Positions 19,109-27,725 of a stretch of 64,000 nt of DNA are shown here, in pieces. This DNA comes from Candidatus Methanoperedens sp. (lineage in GTDB: Archaea > Halobacteriota > Methanosarcinia > Methanosarcinales > Methanoperedenaceae): the NCBI GenBank assembly GCA_012026795.1, contig VEPM01000018.1, positions 23,216 through 87,215 of the forward strand, written 5' to 3'. Positions within the stretch are counted from its first letter, which is position 1. The number at the start of each line of letters is the position of its first letter. The translations under genes and the position numbers were made by a program. The notes under the pieces were generated by a model. The model was not told the DNA's origin, made no database searches, and saw only the letters and a program-made list of their open reading frames with translations.

Positions 19109-20335
19109 GTGAACATCCTCCATATAAACACACTCGACAACACCGGTGGCGCAGCAAAAGTAGCCTGTCGCTTAAAAAACGGCTTGAAAAAAATTGGGTA
19201 TAATTCATGGATGCTTGTAGGGTATAAATTTCGCAAAAGCCAGGATGTAAAGCAGATTTCCTGGAACAAATATATCCAGATGGGATATTATGTATTCTCT
19301 GCCGCAATCCTGCGTCCCGGCCTGATCTTCCGGGGTACATTCCGAATAAAAAATCGAAGCGATGTCACAAATTCAGATATTATCCATTTGCATAATCTTC
19401 ATGGAGGATATTTTAATCTACTTGCGCTTCCTGAATTATCAAAACTAAAACCTACTATATATACATTGCATGATATGTGGGCCTTTACCGGACATTGTGC
19501 TCACTCGTTCGATTGTGATAAATGGCAGACAGGATGTGGAGATTGCCCCTATCTGAAGGTATATCCGGCATTATGGTATGATATTACACACAATCTCTGG
19601 GAGATTAAAAAAAATATTTATAGCAAATCTGATTTTATCATAGTGACACCATCAAGATGGATGGAAAATAAACTTAAAAAAAGCATTCTGTCAGATAAAA
19701 AGACATATGTGATATACAATGGGATCGATCCTGAAATCTTTCACCCGATGGACAAAATGAATGTCCGGAAAAAACTTAACTTACCGCCTGATAAAACCAT
19801 ATTGATGTTCAGCGCATATTCCGGACTCAAAAATGCCTGGAAGGGCGGGGATTATCTATTAAAAGCACTGGAACAGATAGATGGCGAAAAAATCTTTTTT
19901 TTAAATATTGGCTCAAAAGAAAATTTAGAAAAACGGGTAAAAAAATCGATTGAATGGATTTCAATCCCATATGTCGATAATGAAACAACGATGGCAGAAT
20001 ATTATGCTGCCTCAGACCTGTTCCTGTATCCTTCACTTGCTGATAACTGCCCCCTGGTAGTTTTAGAATCAATGGCCTGTGGTACTCCGGTAATAGCATT
20101 TGAGACTGGCGGTATTCCTGAACTTTTGACAAATATGAGAACCGGGTACATTGCACGATACAAAGATGTGGATGATTTCGTGAAAGGAATTAGGCTGTTC
20201 TTAGATAATGTCGAACTTAGAGAGAAAGCAGGTTTGTCTGCAAGAAAAGATGTTGAAAAACACTTTACATTAGACAAAATGGTTATGTTATATGAGGAAC
20301 TTTACCATATAATCAAAGAAAAACGATTGTCGTAA
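19109..20335 (+). CDS. Glycosyltransferase family 4-like protein
   Basis: GT-B fold. The N-terminal domain begins NILHINTLDNTGGAAKVA, the classical acceptor-side glycine loop; the nucleotide-sugar domain has VIYNGIDPEIFHP and then DLFLYPSLADNCPLVVLESMACGTPVIAF, with the conserved E-x7-E motif. A cysteine-rich insert (HCAHSFDCDKWQTGCGDCPY) is typical of a WcaC-like subgroup. The start is GTG 19109, three bases after the previous stop. Adds a sugar to the surface-glycan precursor; donor unknown. Confidence 0.88.
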   Translation: MNILHINTLDNTGGAAKVACRLKNGLKKIGYNSWMLVGYKFRKSQDVKQISWNKYIQMGYYVFSAAILRPGLIFRGTFRIKNRSDVTNSDIIHLHNLHGGYFNLLALPELSKLKPTIYTLHDMWAFTGHCAHSFDCDKWQTGCGDCPYLKVYPALWYDITHNLWEIKKNIYSKSDFIIVTPSRWMENKLKKSILSDKKTYVIYNGIDPEIFHPMDKMNVRKKLNLPPDKTILMFSAYSGLKNAWKGGDYLLKALEQIDGEKIFFLNIGSKENLEKRVKKSIEWISIPYVDNETTMAEYYAASDLFLYPSLADNCPLVVLESMACGTPVIAFETGGIPELLTNMRTGYIARYKDVDDFVKGIRLFLDNVELREKAGLSARKDVEKHFTLDKMVMLYEELYHIIKEKRLS

Positions 20336-20370
20336 CTGGTGGAAAAGACAACTAAGAAAGAGAAGATATC

Positions 20371-21306
20371 ATGAATTACACATCCAAAATCTACATTCCG
20401 GGTCATCGGGGTATGGCCGGCTCAGCCATAAAACGAAACCTGGAATCAAAAGGCTACCGTAACCTCATAACCCGCAACCGCAGCGAGCTTGACCTCACCA
20501 ACCAGCAGGCTGTCAGCAACTTCTTCGAAACAGAAATGCCGGAATACGTCTTCTTAGCAGCAGCAAAGGTGGGAGGTATCATGGCAAACAGTACGTATCC
20601 TGCGGATTTCATCTATGAAAATATCATGATCGAAGCCAATGTTATCCATGCAGCATACACCAGCGGCGTGAAAAAAATGCTATTCCTTGGCTCTTCATGT
20701 ATATATCCCAGGCTTGCGCCGCAACCGCTGAAAGAGGAGTATCTGCTAACAGGCGAGCTTGAAGTCACCAATGAGGCGTATGCTATTGCAAAGATTGCGG
20801 GAATACGAATGTGTAAACATTACAACCAGCAGTATGGGATGAACTTCATCTCGGTTATGCCAACCAACCTTTATGGACCCAATGACAACTATGACCTTAA
20901 GACATCTCATGTCATGGCTGCGCTTATCCGCAAGTTCCATGAGGCGAAGATGAATAACGCGCCGCAGATCATTGTATGGGGCACAGGGATGCCCAGGCGG
21001 GAGTTCCTGCACGTGGATGATATGGCTGACGCATGTGTATATTTGATGGAAAACTATGATGCTCCGGCCATCGGGGAGTTTGTAAACATAGGGGTTGGAG
21101 AGGATTTGACAATTCGTGAGCTTGCTGAACTGATAGGAGACATCGCAGGATATAAGGGAAAGATCGTGTACGACACCACAAAGCCTGACGGGACTCCGCA
21201 AAAGCTGCTGGATGTCAGCAGGTTGAACAGGCTTGGATGGAAAGCAAGTATATCCCTGAGGGATGGAATTAAACAAACATATGAGCTGTATGCAGGCAAA
21301 CACTGA
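20371..21306 (+). CDS. fcl: GDP-L-fucose synthase
   Basis: Epimerase/reductase converting GDP-4-keto-6-deoxymannose to GDP-L-fucose with NADPH. The sequence has [14 protein letters not shown] as NADP loop, [17 protein letters not shown], the [14 protein letters not shown] signature that contains the catalytic Cys-x-Tyr region, YAIAKIAG as the Tyr-x3-Lys, and [12 protein letters not shown]. Length (311 aa) is normal. GDP-mannose 4,6-dehydratase is not in the window. The gene is visibly richer in G+C than its neighbours, suggesting a different origin. Confidence 0.92.
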   Translation: MNYTSKIYIPGHRGMAGSAIKRNLESKGYRNLITRNRSELDLTNQQAVSNFFETEMPEYVFLAAAKVGGIMANSTYPADFIYENIMIEANVIHAAYTSGVKKMLFLGSSCIYPRLAPQPLKEEYLLTGELEVTNEAYAIAKIAGIRMCKHYNQQYGMNFISVMPTNLYGPNDNYDLKTSHVMAALIRKFHEAKMNNAPQIIVWGTGMPRREFLHVDDMADACVYLMENYDAPAIGEFVNIGVGEDLTIRELAELIGDIAGYKGKIVYDTTKPDGTPQKLLDVSRLNRLGWKASISLRDGIKQTYELYAGKH

Positions 21307-21315
21307 TGAAATAAA

Positions 21316-22182
21316 ATGACTTCAAACCCCCTGATCTCTGTTATTGTGGCTGTATATAACGGTGCCAAAACCTTACAACGTTGTATCGATAGTGTATCAA
21401 ATCAGACTTATCTTAATAAAGAGCTTATTATCATCGACGGGGGTTCTACAGATGGTACGATAGAAATCCTAAGATCCGGCCAGGATAAAATCACTTACTG
21501 GCAATCAGAGCCTGATAACGGTATTTATGATGCATGGAATAAGGCACTGGGTCATGCCAGGGGAGACTGGATATGTTTCCTTGGATCTGATGATTATCTC
21601 TGGAATAATAATGTATTTGAAGAGATAATACCGCATCTGGCCAGGGCTGAATCGCAGGGTATGCGGATGGTGTATGGGCAGGTTGCAAGGGTAACAGAAA
21701 ATAATGAGATAAGTTGTCTTGATGGTAATTCGTGGGAGTACACACGAAGGGGCATTATTATAGATGGAATATGCACTTTTGCGCATCAGGGGATGTTTCA
21801 TCATCGAAGCCTCTTTGAACGCTACGGGAAGTTTGATGAATCGTTTCGAATTGCAGGAGATTATGAACTGCTAATCAGGGTCTTTAAGGATGGAGAGGAT
21901 GCTTATTTTGTAAACGGTTTAATTGTTGCAGGGATGCAAATCGGAGGGATTACTGCCAACACCGTAAAGCTAATTAAGGAAACAGCCAGGGCACGCCGGA
22001 AAAATCAATTGAGGGCGATCACAATACCCTGGCTCATATCTTACGCCTGGGCTATTTGCTTTCCGTTTTTGAATTTTTTGATCGGAAGGAAGTATGTCAG
22101 GTATTTAGTTAACTCCGGGAAATATTCGATCACATATCTTTCTTACAAGAAGAAAGTTATCCTGAAGGGCAAGGATAATTAA
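21316..22182 (+). CDS. Glycosyltransferase family 2
   Basis: ISVIVAVYNGAKTLQRCIDS opens a GT-A domain, IIIDGGSTDGT is the uridine-contacting segment, and FLGSDDYLW holds the metal-binding acidic pair. Residues about 237-258 (IPWLISYAWAICFPFLNFLI) form a hydrophobic membrane-associated segment. Such enzymes elongate a lipid-linked oligosaccharide on the cytoplasmic face. The group most similar by eye is the WcaA/PGL-type GT2 enzymes with HQGMFHHRSLF. Confidence 0.9.
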   Translation: MTSNPLISVIVAVYNGAKTLQRCIDSVSNQTYLNKELIIIDGGSTDGTIEILRSGQDKITYWQSEPDNGIYDAWNKALGHARGDWICFLGSDDYLWNNNVFEEIIPHLARAESQGMRMVYGQVARVTENNEISCLDGNSWEYTRRGIIIDGICTFAHQGMFHHRSLFERYGKFDESFRIAGDYELLIRVFKDGEDAYFVNGLIVAGMQIGGITANTVKLIKETARARRKNQLRAITIPWLISYAWAICFPFLNFLIGRKYVRYLVNSGKYSITYLSYKKKVILKGKDN

Positions 22183-22298
22183 TGAGCCTGAATCTATGGC
22201 GAAAACGCAAAAACAATAAGAAAATAAGATAAATATACAATAATCCGTAAACTTTATAGTCTCCGAATTCCACTTATAAATCTGTTCCGAGGTGTACA

Positions 22299-24890
22299 TT
22301 GGCTAAAGCAAAAACTAAAAAACAATACAGGGAAAAACAGGGCAATAGTATAAATACAAAAGAAACGATGACGTCTTTGAAAGTCACGTACCTTTCATAT
22401 ATACTTCTTATTGCGATATTCCTTTTCTCATTTTATATACGTGGCATAACCCCCATGGAAGTCGTCTTCCAGAAGGGACTTGTGGGTTTTGCGACGGATG
22501 ATTCTGTATTCCATATGAGACTTGTAGAGAATACGATCCAATTTTTTCCTAACAGGATATTTTTCGATGCATTTACGATCTATCCATATGGAAGCACCAT
22601 TCACTGGGGGCCATTATTTGACCAGATGATAGCATTTTTTGCGATAGTTGCCGGTCTGCTCTTAAATGGTGGATTGCCGGCACAGTCCACGATAGATACT
22701 GTTGGTGTCTTCTTTCCTGCAGTATTGGGTGCTCTTGTTGTATTTCCGGTATACTTTATCGGTAAGGAATTATTCGGTAACAAAGCAGGACTTATCGGGG
22801 CATTTCTGATAGCTATTCTCCCGGGTCAATTCCTTGGAAGGTCTGTCCTGGGTTTTACGGATAATCATATAGCTGAGGTTTTGTTCACTACTTTGATGAT
22901 GATGTTCTTCATAATTGCCATTAAAAAAGCTGAAAACATCACCCTGGATCACTGGCTTAAGAGAGATTGGGCTACCTTAAAGGTTCCTATAATTTATTCT
23001 CTTCTGGCCGGAATTTCATTTGGGGCATACCTGTTGACATGGACCACAGGCGTGTTTTTCGCGGTTGTATTTGGTATTTTTATAATCACTCAATATATTA
23101 TAGATCACTTAAGAGGAAAATCTACGGAATACCTTGGTATTGTGGGAATAATAGCTTATTTTGTTGCTATGATAATGGTACTGCCATATGTTAGTTTAGA
23201 TAATAGATTTGCTGTATTCAGGTATTCTGAATTGCATATTATAGTTACCGGAGGTATAGCAGTTATTTTTGCTATTTTGAGTCTTGTTTCCAGGGAAATG
23301 AATAAACGGGAATACAAAGGATATCATTATCTATTATTCGTTTTAGCTGCAATTACTGTTGGAATAATACTCCTGGAATTGATATCTCCCGATCTTTATA
23401 ACGCTACAATAGGTCAAATAGGAGTTCTTTTTGGAGGATTTGATGAAAGCGGTTTAACTATAGGAGAAGCCTGGCCCACAAGCTACGCGGCTGCGCTGGG
23501 GAGTTTTGGATATAATTATATTCTGTCGTATATTGCAATTATCCTTCTTTGTTATTATGTTCTCAAGAAATCCAATGCAGAATACTCATTAATGGTTGTC
23601 TGGAGTCTTTTCGTCCTGGGTATAATGCTTGCCCAGAACAGGTTTACATATTATTATGCTGTAAACGTAGCAATACTCTCAGGTATAATTGGTTCCATAT
23701 TCCTGGATTTTGCTGACTGGAAAAGTTTTAATTCCAACGATATTATCGAATGTGTAAAAAAGATAAGGGTACAGCACATTATTTCTCTTATCCTTGTAAT
23801 CGCTGTTATCGGATTCTTGCCATCTGGTGCATCTCCTTATCAATTAACTATGGCAGATGCGCCGGGGGGCGCTGTTTCATCAGGATTTTACGAATGGAAT
23901 GAAGCATTGACCTGGATGAAAGATAATACTCCTGTACCTGATTTACCATATTATTCAATTTATCAAAAACCGGAGCCAGGCCAACCATATAACTATTCCA
24001 GGAATGATTATGGTGTTATGAGCTGGTGGGATTATGGCCACATCATCACATACTGGGGACACCGGATCCCTAACGCGAATCCCTTCCAGTCAGGCATTGG
24101 CGGTGGCCTGACACATGAACCTGGTGCATCAACATTCCTGACCGCACAAACAGAAGAAGAGGCAAATGCTGTACTTGATAAATTGGGTATTAACGGAAAA
24201 CCGGGAGCAAGATACGTTGTAAGCAATGCGTATATGGCGTATGCTATACAACCGATATTCGCCAGATGGAATAAAAGTGATGTTTATGGGAGTGTATATG
24301 CTATCAATACCAGAGGAGGACAATTGATTGTCCCGGGCAAGAAATACTATGATACAATGGAAAGCCGGCTACATATTTTTGATACCAACGGTATGAAGTA
24401 TTACAGATTGGTTCACGAATCCCGGCCTAATCCTAATACACAGGGAGGATATTATGAAGTGGGAGTATATAATCAGGGTAACCAAATTGCACCAGTCTGT
24501 GATCAGAATATATGTGTAGGTAAATACTGGTATAATTTTGCTTTTAAATCAGATATACCAGTTGAATATTCAGGATATGCAAAGGTATTCGAATATGTAA
24601 AAGGAGCAAGGATCACAGGAAGTGCTCCGACTGGTACTAATGTCACGCTGACCAACACGATAAAAACGAATATCGGAAGAACGATCCAGTATAAACAGGT
24701 GACAACTTCGAATGGAGCTTATGCATTCACCGTTCCTTATTCAACGCTTGGCCCGATCCAGGGTGAGACGCGGTTTGACACAGCGCCTGTAGGTCCTTAT
24801 TCCGTGACAGCAGGTAATGTCTCAAAGCAGGTTGATGTTGCTGAAAGGGATGTACTTGATGGAGGAACTATAACCATTGACATTGTCTGA
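22299..24890 (+). CDS. aglB: Oligosaccharyltransferase AglB (STT3 family)
   Basis: Transfers a lipid-linked glycan en bloc to Asn in Asn-X-Ser/Thr sequons of exported proteins. The N-terminal about 500 residues form a multi-span membrane domain with the first-loop acidic motif TDDSVFHMRL. The soluble domain has the catalytic WWDYGH motif (SWWDYGHIITYW, about residue 575). The tail from about residue 765 resembles a carboxypeptidase-regulatory/Ig-like fold. The TTG start is supported by GAGGTG at about 22290 and by a basic, membrane-preceding N-terminus. It closes the glycan locus and ends before a terminator. Confidence 0.95.
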   Translation: MAKAKTKKQYREKQGNSINTKETMTSLKVTYLSYILLIAIFLFSFYIRGITPMEVVFQKGLVGFATDDSVFHMRLVENTIQFFPNRIFFDAFTIYPYGSTIHWGPLFDQMIAFFAIVAGLLLNGGLPAQSTIDTVGVFFPAVLGALVVFPVYFIGKELFGNKAGLIGAFLIAILPGQFLGRSVLGFTDNHIAEVLFTTLMMMFFIIAIKKAENITLDHWLKRDWATLKVPIIYSLLAGISFGAYLLTWTTGVFFAVVFGIFIITQYIIDHLRGKSTEYLGIVGIIAYFVAMIMVLPYVSLDNRFAVFRYSELHIIVTGGIAVIFAILSLVSREMNKREYKGYHYLLFVLAAITVGIILLELISPDLYNATIGQIGVLFGGFDESGLTIGEAWPTSYAAALGSFGYNYILSYIAIILLCYYVLKKSNAEYSLMVVWSLFVLGIMLAQNRFTYYYAVNVAILSGIIGSIFLDFADWKSFNSNDIIECVKKIRVQHIISLILVIAVIGFLPSGASPYQLTMADAPGGAVSSGFYEWNEALTWMKDNTPVPDLPYYSIYQKPEPGQPYNYSRNDYGVMSWWDYGHIITYWGHRIPNANPFQSGIGGGLTHEPGASTFLTAQTEEEANAVLDKLGINGKPGARYVVSNAYMAYAIQPIFARWNKSDVYGSVYAINTRGGQLIVPGKKYYDTMESRLHIFDTNGMKYYRLVHESRPNPNTQGGYYEVGVYNQGNQIAPVCDQNICVGKYWYNFAFKSDIPVEYSGYAKVFEYVKGARITGSAPTGTNVTLTNTIKTNIGRTIQYKQVTTSNGAYAFTVPYSTLGPIQGETRFDTAPVGPYSVTAGNVSKQVDVAERDVLDGGTITIDIV

Positions 24891-24911
24891 ATATTGAAGC
24901 AGCGGGAACAC

Positions 24912-24947
24912 GCATGGATACAAAAATAAATCCGTGCATATTTTTTT
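24912..24947 (+). terminator. Hairpin plus T-run terminator after aglB
   Basis: GCATGGAT (24912-24919) pairs with ATCCGTGC (24930-24937), one G-U pair, leaving a ten-base A-rich loop. It is followed at once by ATA and seven Ts. Placed 22 bases after the aglB stop, it fits transcription termination of the glycan locus. Confidence 0.7.
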
Positions 24948-25037
24948 AATTGAATTAAAGTATTCTTTGCCGATTGGAAATGAAATTTAAAAAATGAGGA
25001 TTATTGAAACCCTCTACTTAAAAAAGTTACTTAATAT

Positions 25038-25226
25038 TTAATATCTTGCTGGCTTATGTTTCTGGTAGCATTCCCTGCAATATACCGGTCTGTCGCCTGA
25101 TGGCACAAATGGTACTTCAGTTTCCTGCTTGCAGTCTGCACATGTTGCTTTATGCATTTCTCTTGGTCCGCTGGGTCTGAAGCCTCTGCCTCCACCACGT
25201 GAACCGCCTCTTCTATCGTTGTCCAT
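25038..25226 (-). CDS. CxxC-x17-CxxC zinc-ribbon protein
   Basis: A 62-residue basic protein. The N-terminal half is an Arg/Gly-rich RGG-like segment; the C-terminal half has CADC, exactly 17 residues, then CREC, matching the CxxC-x17-CxxC small-domain family found in methanogens and other prokaryotes. Zinc binding is expected; the RGG tail suggests nucleic-acid or ribosome contact, but function is unknown. It is a single gene on the minus strand between the glycan locus and a surface-protein gene. Confidence 0.75.
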   Translation of the reverse strand: MDNDRRGGSRGGGRGFRPSGPREMHKATCADCKQETEVPFVPSGDRPVYCRECYQKHKPARY

Positions 25227-25274
25227 TTATTTCTTTCCTTTATATTTTAAACCAATTAACCTAAAAAAACAGCC

Positions 25275-25296
25275 TTAGATAATTCATTTTATCTAA
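25275..25296. promoter_or_regulatory. Inverted repeat between divergent genes
   Basis: TTAGATAA (25275-25282) and TTATCTAA (25289-25296) are perfect 8-base arms around six bases. They lie in the 200-base gap between the zinc-ribbon gene (minus) and the surface protein gene (plus), about 50 bases from the minus-strand ATG. A possible operator; the arms are AT-rich, so chance cannot be excluded. Confidence 0.35.
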
Positions 25297-25426
25297 TAGT
25301 TGCCATATATAAGCCAACCGATTAACACTGATTTGGTTATTCATGAATATATATCTTTGCATCATAAAATTATTATAATTTGATATAGTAAACTATTTAT
25401 TTCAAATTCATCATGATAATTATAAT

Positions 25427-27091
25427 ATGAAGTATAAGAAGAGATTCGTTGTCCTATTAATAATCATGTTGTTTGCCAGCTCTTTTCCGGTGGCAGCTTT
25501 CATAACAGATGAAATAGAATGGGCGCCTGCGGTAGAAGGTACTCTTTACAAAGGAAGCACTCTCACGAATGGACCGTATATGGTAAAAGCAGTACAATTC
25601 CCATCTCCTGTCAGGGGATTTAAGAACTTTAAAGGAGAGATAATTCCGGAAACTTCAGTTGATCCGATGGTATATCTCGAGGTATATAAGGATGGCACTT
25701 TCCTTAAAGAAGCTTTATTGACCATACAAAGCGGACCGGATTTAGACCCCGATTACGAGGTCAAGATTTCGGGAACGGGTTTTCTTCCGGGAAATTCAAA
25801 AGAATGGGTAATGGAATACTATAAGCCATGGGCAAAAGTTGCGGTCTCATTAAGAGGAAAGCCTGAACTTGATGTAACCGTTACAACGGAAAAAAAATCA
25901 TATACTTCAAGCCGTGACCAGGTCATAACAGCTAAAGTCACTGTTAAAAACAACGGTGATGCTATTGCTAAGAATGTGGATGTTCTCCTGAATCCGGATA
26001 AACTGGTTCTCAGGGGAGGCGGTACAGGACAGCTCCACCAATCATATATTGAATTGAAAAAAGATGAAAGTAAAAGTTATGAAGTCGTATTCCTGGTTCC
26101 TGAGGTACTGGATCAGGAAACCTATAATTTAAGCGCAGATACAAAAAGCTTCGATGTTAAAAATCTCGAATACAAATCAAACGGATATGTTTCCATTACA
26201 ATCTCCCCCAAACAGAGTTATTATTCAGTAAGCAAAACCCTCAGCAAAAGCCGCATATATCTCAATGATATGCTAATGGTCAGATTAAATGTTGCAAATA
26301 ATGGTGCAATGGATATGACAGATATTACCTTAACAGATAGCATAAACCCAAATTTCGAATTAAAATCCGATATACCGTTGACCTGGGATATACCTGTCAT
26401 TAAACCTGGGGAGTGGAAGGAGATAGCGTATTCCATCAAACCTCTGGAAACAAACATCAATGGATTTACATTTCCGGCAGTTAATGCCCAATTCAAAGTT
26501 AATAATAAACAATATAATATTTCCTCGAATACTTCTACGGTTATTGTAAATGGGCCAAAAATAATAATTAATAAAACAGTAGATAAACAGATTGTAAACA
26601 TCAGTGATGATGTAACAGTGACAGTGAGCATTCAGAATATAGGAAATATTGCAACACGTATGGAAGTTAAAGATTTTCTTCCGGAGAATGTAAGCCTTGT
26701 CAGCGGTTCAACGTCTCTTGATTCGACATTCCTGGAGTTAAATACTCCTATAGGATTCAGCTATATAATCAGGATAAATACCAGAGAAAATATTGAACTA
26801 CCTGCGGCTATGGCTAACTATACCGGCATAGAATACAGGGGAATGACACGCTCATCTGTAAAATCCGGACGCCCTGTCATCACAATTTTTGATCCATCAG
26901 CGAATAGATCGATAAATCCAGACATTCCGACTCTTACTCCAAATGTCCAGATGAAATCAGTAGAAGCTATCCTGCCACAGGCAACCTCATCACCCCCTTT
27001 AGAACCAACTCCCACTCCCATCACTCCGGGATTCGGTATCATGTTTGGGATCATTGTATTGATGCTTGCTTCAATTTCCAGGCATAAATGA
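25427..27091 (+). CDS. Secreted surface protein with DUF11/CARDB-like repeats and PGF-CTERM-like anchor
   Basis: A signal peptide (residues 1-24, ending FPVAAF) precedes an N-terminal domain with EWAPAVEGTLYKG and YMVKAVQFPSPV, then YYKPWAKVAVSLRGKPEL, then two or three Ig-like repeats whose TDSINPNFELKSD and VKDFLPENVSLVSG segments recall DUF11/NEW3 domains. A Pro/Thr-rich linker leads to TPGFGIMFGIIVLM and a short basic tail, the pattern of PGF-CTERM proteins processed by archaeosortase. Paralogous to proteins at 27726, 34405 and 46870. Probable cell-envelope protein; ligand unknown. A TATA-like sequence near 25391-25399 implies a short leader. Confidence 0.75.
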   Translation: MKYKKRFVVLLIIMLFASSFPVAAFITDEIEWAPAVEGTLYKGSTLTNGPYMVKAVQFPSPVRGFKNFKGEIIPETSVDPMVYLEVYKDGTFLKEALLTIQSGPDLDPDYEVKISGTGFLPGNSKEWVMEYYKPWAKVAVSLRGKPELDVTVTTEKKSYTSSRDQVITAKVTVKNNGDAIAKNVDVLLNPDKLVLRGGGTGQLHQSYIELKKDESKSYEVVFLVPEVLDQETYNLSADTKSFDVKNLEYKSNGYVSITISPKQSYYSVSKTLSKSRIYLNDMLMVRLNVANNGAMDMTDITLTDSINPNFELKSDIPLTWDIPVIKPGEWKEIAYSIKPLETNINGFTFPAVNAQFKVNNKQYNISSNTSTVIVNGPKIIINKTVDKQIVNISDDVTVTVSIQNIGNIATRMEVKDFLPENVSLVSGSTSLDSTFLELNTPIGFSYIIRINTRENIELPAAMANYTGIEYRGMTRSSVKSGRPVITIFDPSANRSINPDIPTLTPNVQMKSVEAILPQATSSPPLEPTPTPITPGFGIMFGIIVLMLASISRHK

Positions 27092-27100
27092 TCAAGAAGC

Positions 27101-27110
27101 ATTTTTATAT
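27101..27110 (+). promoter_or_regulatory. TATA box for engB, near-leaderless
   Basis: ATTTTTATAT lies 25-34 bases before the engB ATG at 27135, the distance at which archaeal transcription starts. The mRNA would therefore begin almost at the start codon. This supports 27135 as the start and shows that the promoter sits directly after the stop of the preceding surface-protein gene. Confidence 0.55.
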
Positions 27111-27134
27111 GACTTTGATAAATGCAGTTGGTAC

Positions 27135-27707
27135 ATGAAAGAGATAATTTTTGTAGGACGATCTAATGTTGGTAAATCCACTCTGATCAGGGCGCTTACA
27201 GGAAAAAAAGTCCCTGTAGGAAAACTTCCGGGCGTAACAAGAAAGCCACTTCATTTACCTTACCAGAATATTCAAATTACCGATATGCCGGGATTTGGAT
27301 ACATGAGCAGGATAACCAGGAAAGGCCAGGAAGCGATAAAGGATAATATTGTTCATTATATAGAAGATAATGCATCAAATATCCTTCTTGCAGTTCTGGT
27401 CGTAAATACAACATCGTTTGCAGAAATCGTGGACAGGTGGACCTGGAAAAATGAAATACCTGTGGAAGTTGAGCTTTTCGAGTTCTTCGGTGAACTGGAC
27501 ATAGATGTGATAGTAGCTGCTAATAAAATGGATAAAGTGAAGGATAGGGATTTAGCGCTTGATGAGATAGCACAACGGTTAGGCATGTCACCTCCCTGGA
27601 GACAGTGGCTGGATAAGATCGTTCCTGTAAGCGCAAAAAAAGGAAATCTTGGCGAATTAAAACAACTGATACAAAAGAAAATGGAAAAAATCTCTAATTC
27701 AGTTTAG
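27135..27707 (+). CDS. engB: EngB-type GTP-binding protein
   Basis: A small Ras-like GTPase. Visible are G1 GRSNVGKST (residues 7-15), G3 DMPG, and G4 as AANKMDKV, with a G5-like VSAKKG. TrmE-Era-EngA-EngB-Septin family members of this type help assemble the large ribosomal subunit in bacteria; archaeal members are presumed to be similar. Length 190 aa is normal. ATG 27135 is chosen because the G1 loop normally starts a few residues from the N-terminus and the TATA box position agrees; an ATG at 27066 overlaps the upstream gene. Confidence 0.9.
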   Translation: MKEIIFVGRSNVGKSTLIRALTGKKVPVGKLPGVTRKPLHLPYQNIQITDMPGFGYMSRITRKGQEAIKDNIVHYIEDNASNILLAVLVVNTTSFAEIVDRWTWKNEIPVEVELFEFFGELDIDVIVAANKMDKVKDRDLALDEIAQRLGMSPPWRQWLDKIVPVSAKKGNLGELKQLIQKKMEKISNSV

Positions 27708-27725
27708 TTTCGGTATCGAAGTTAA

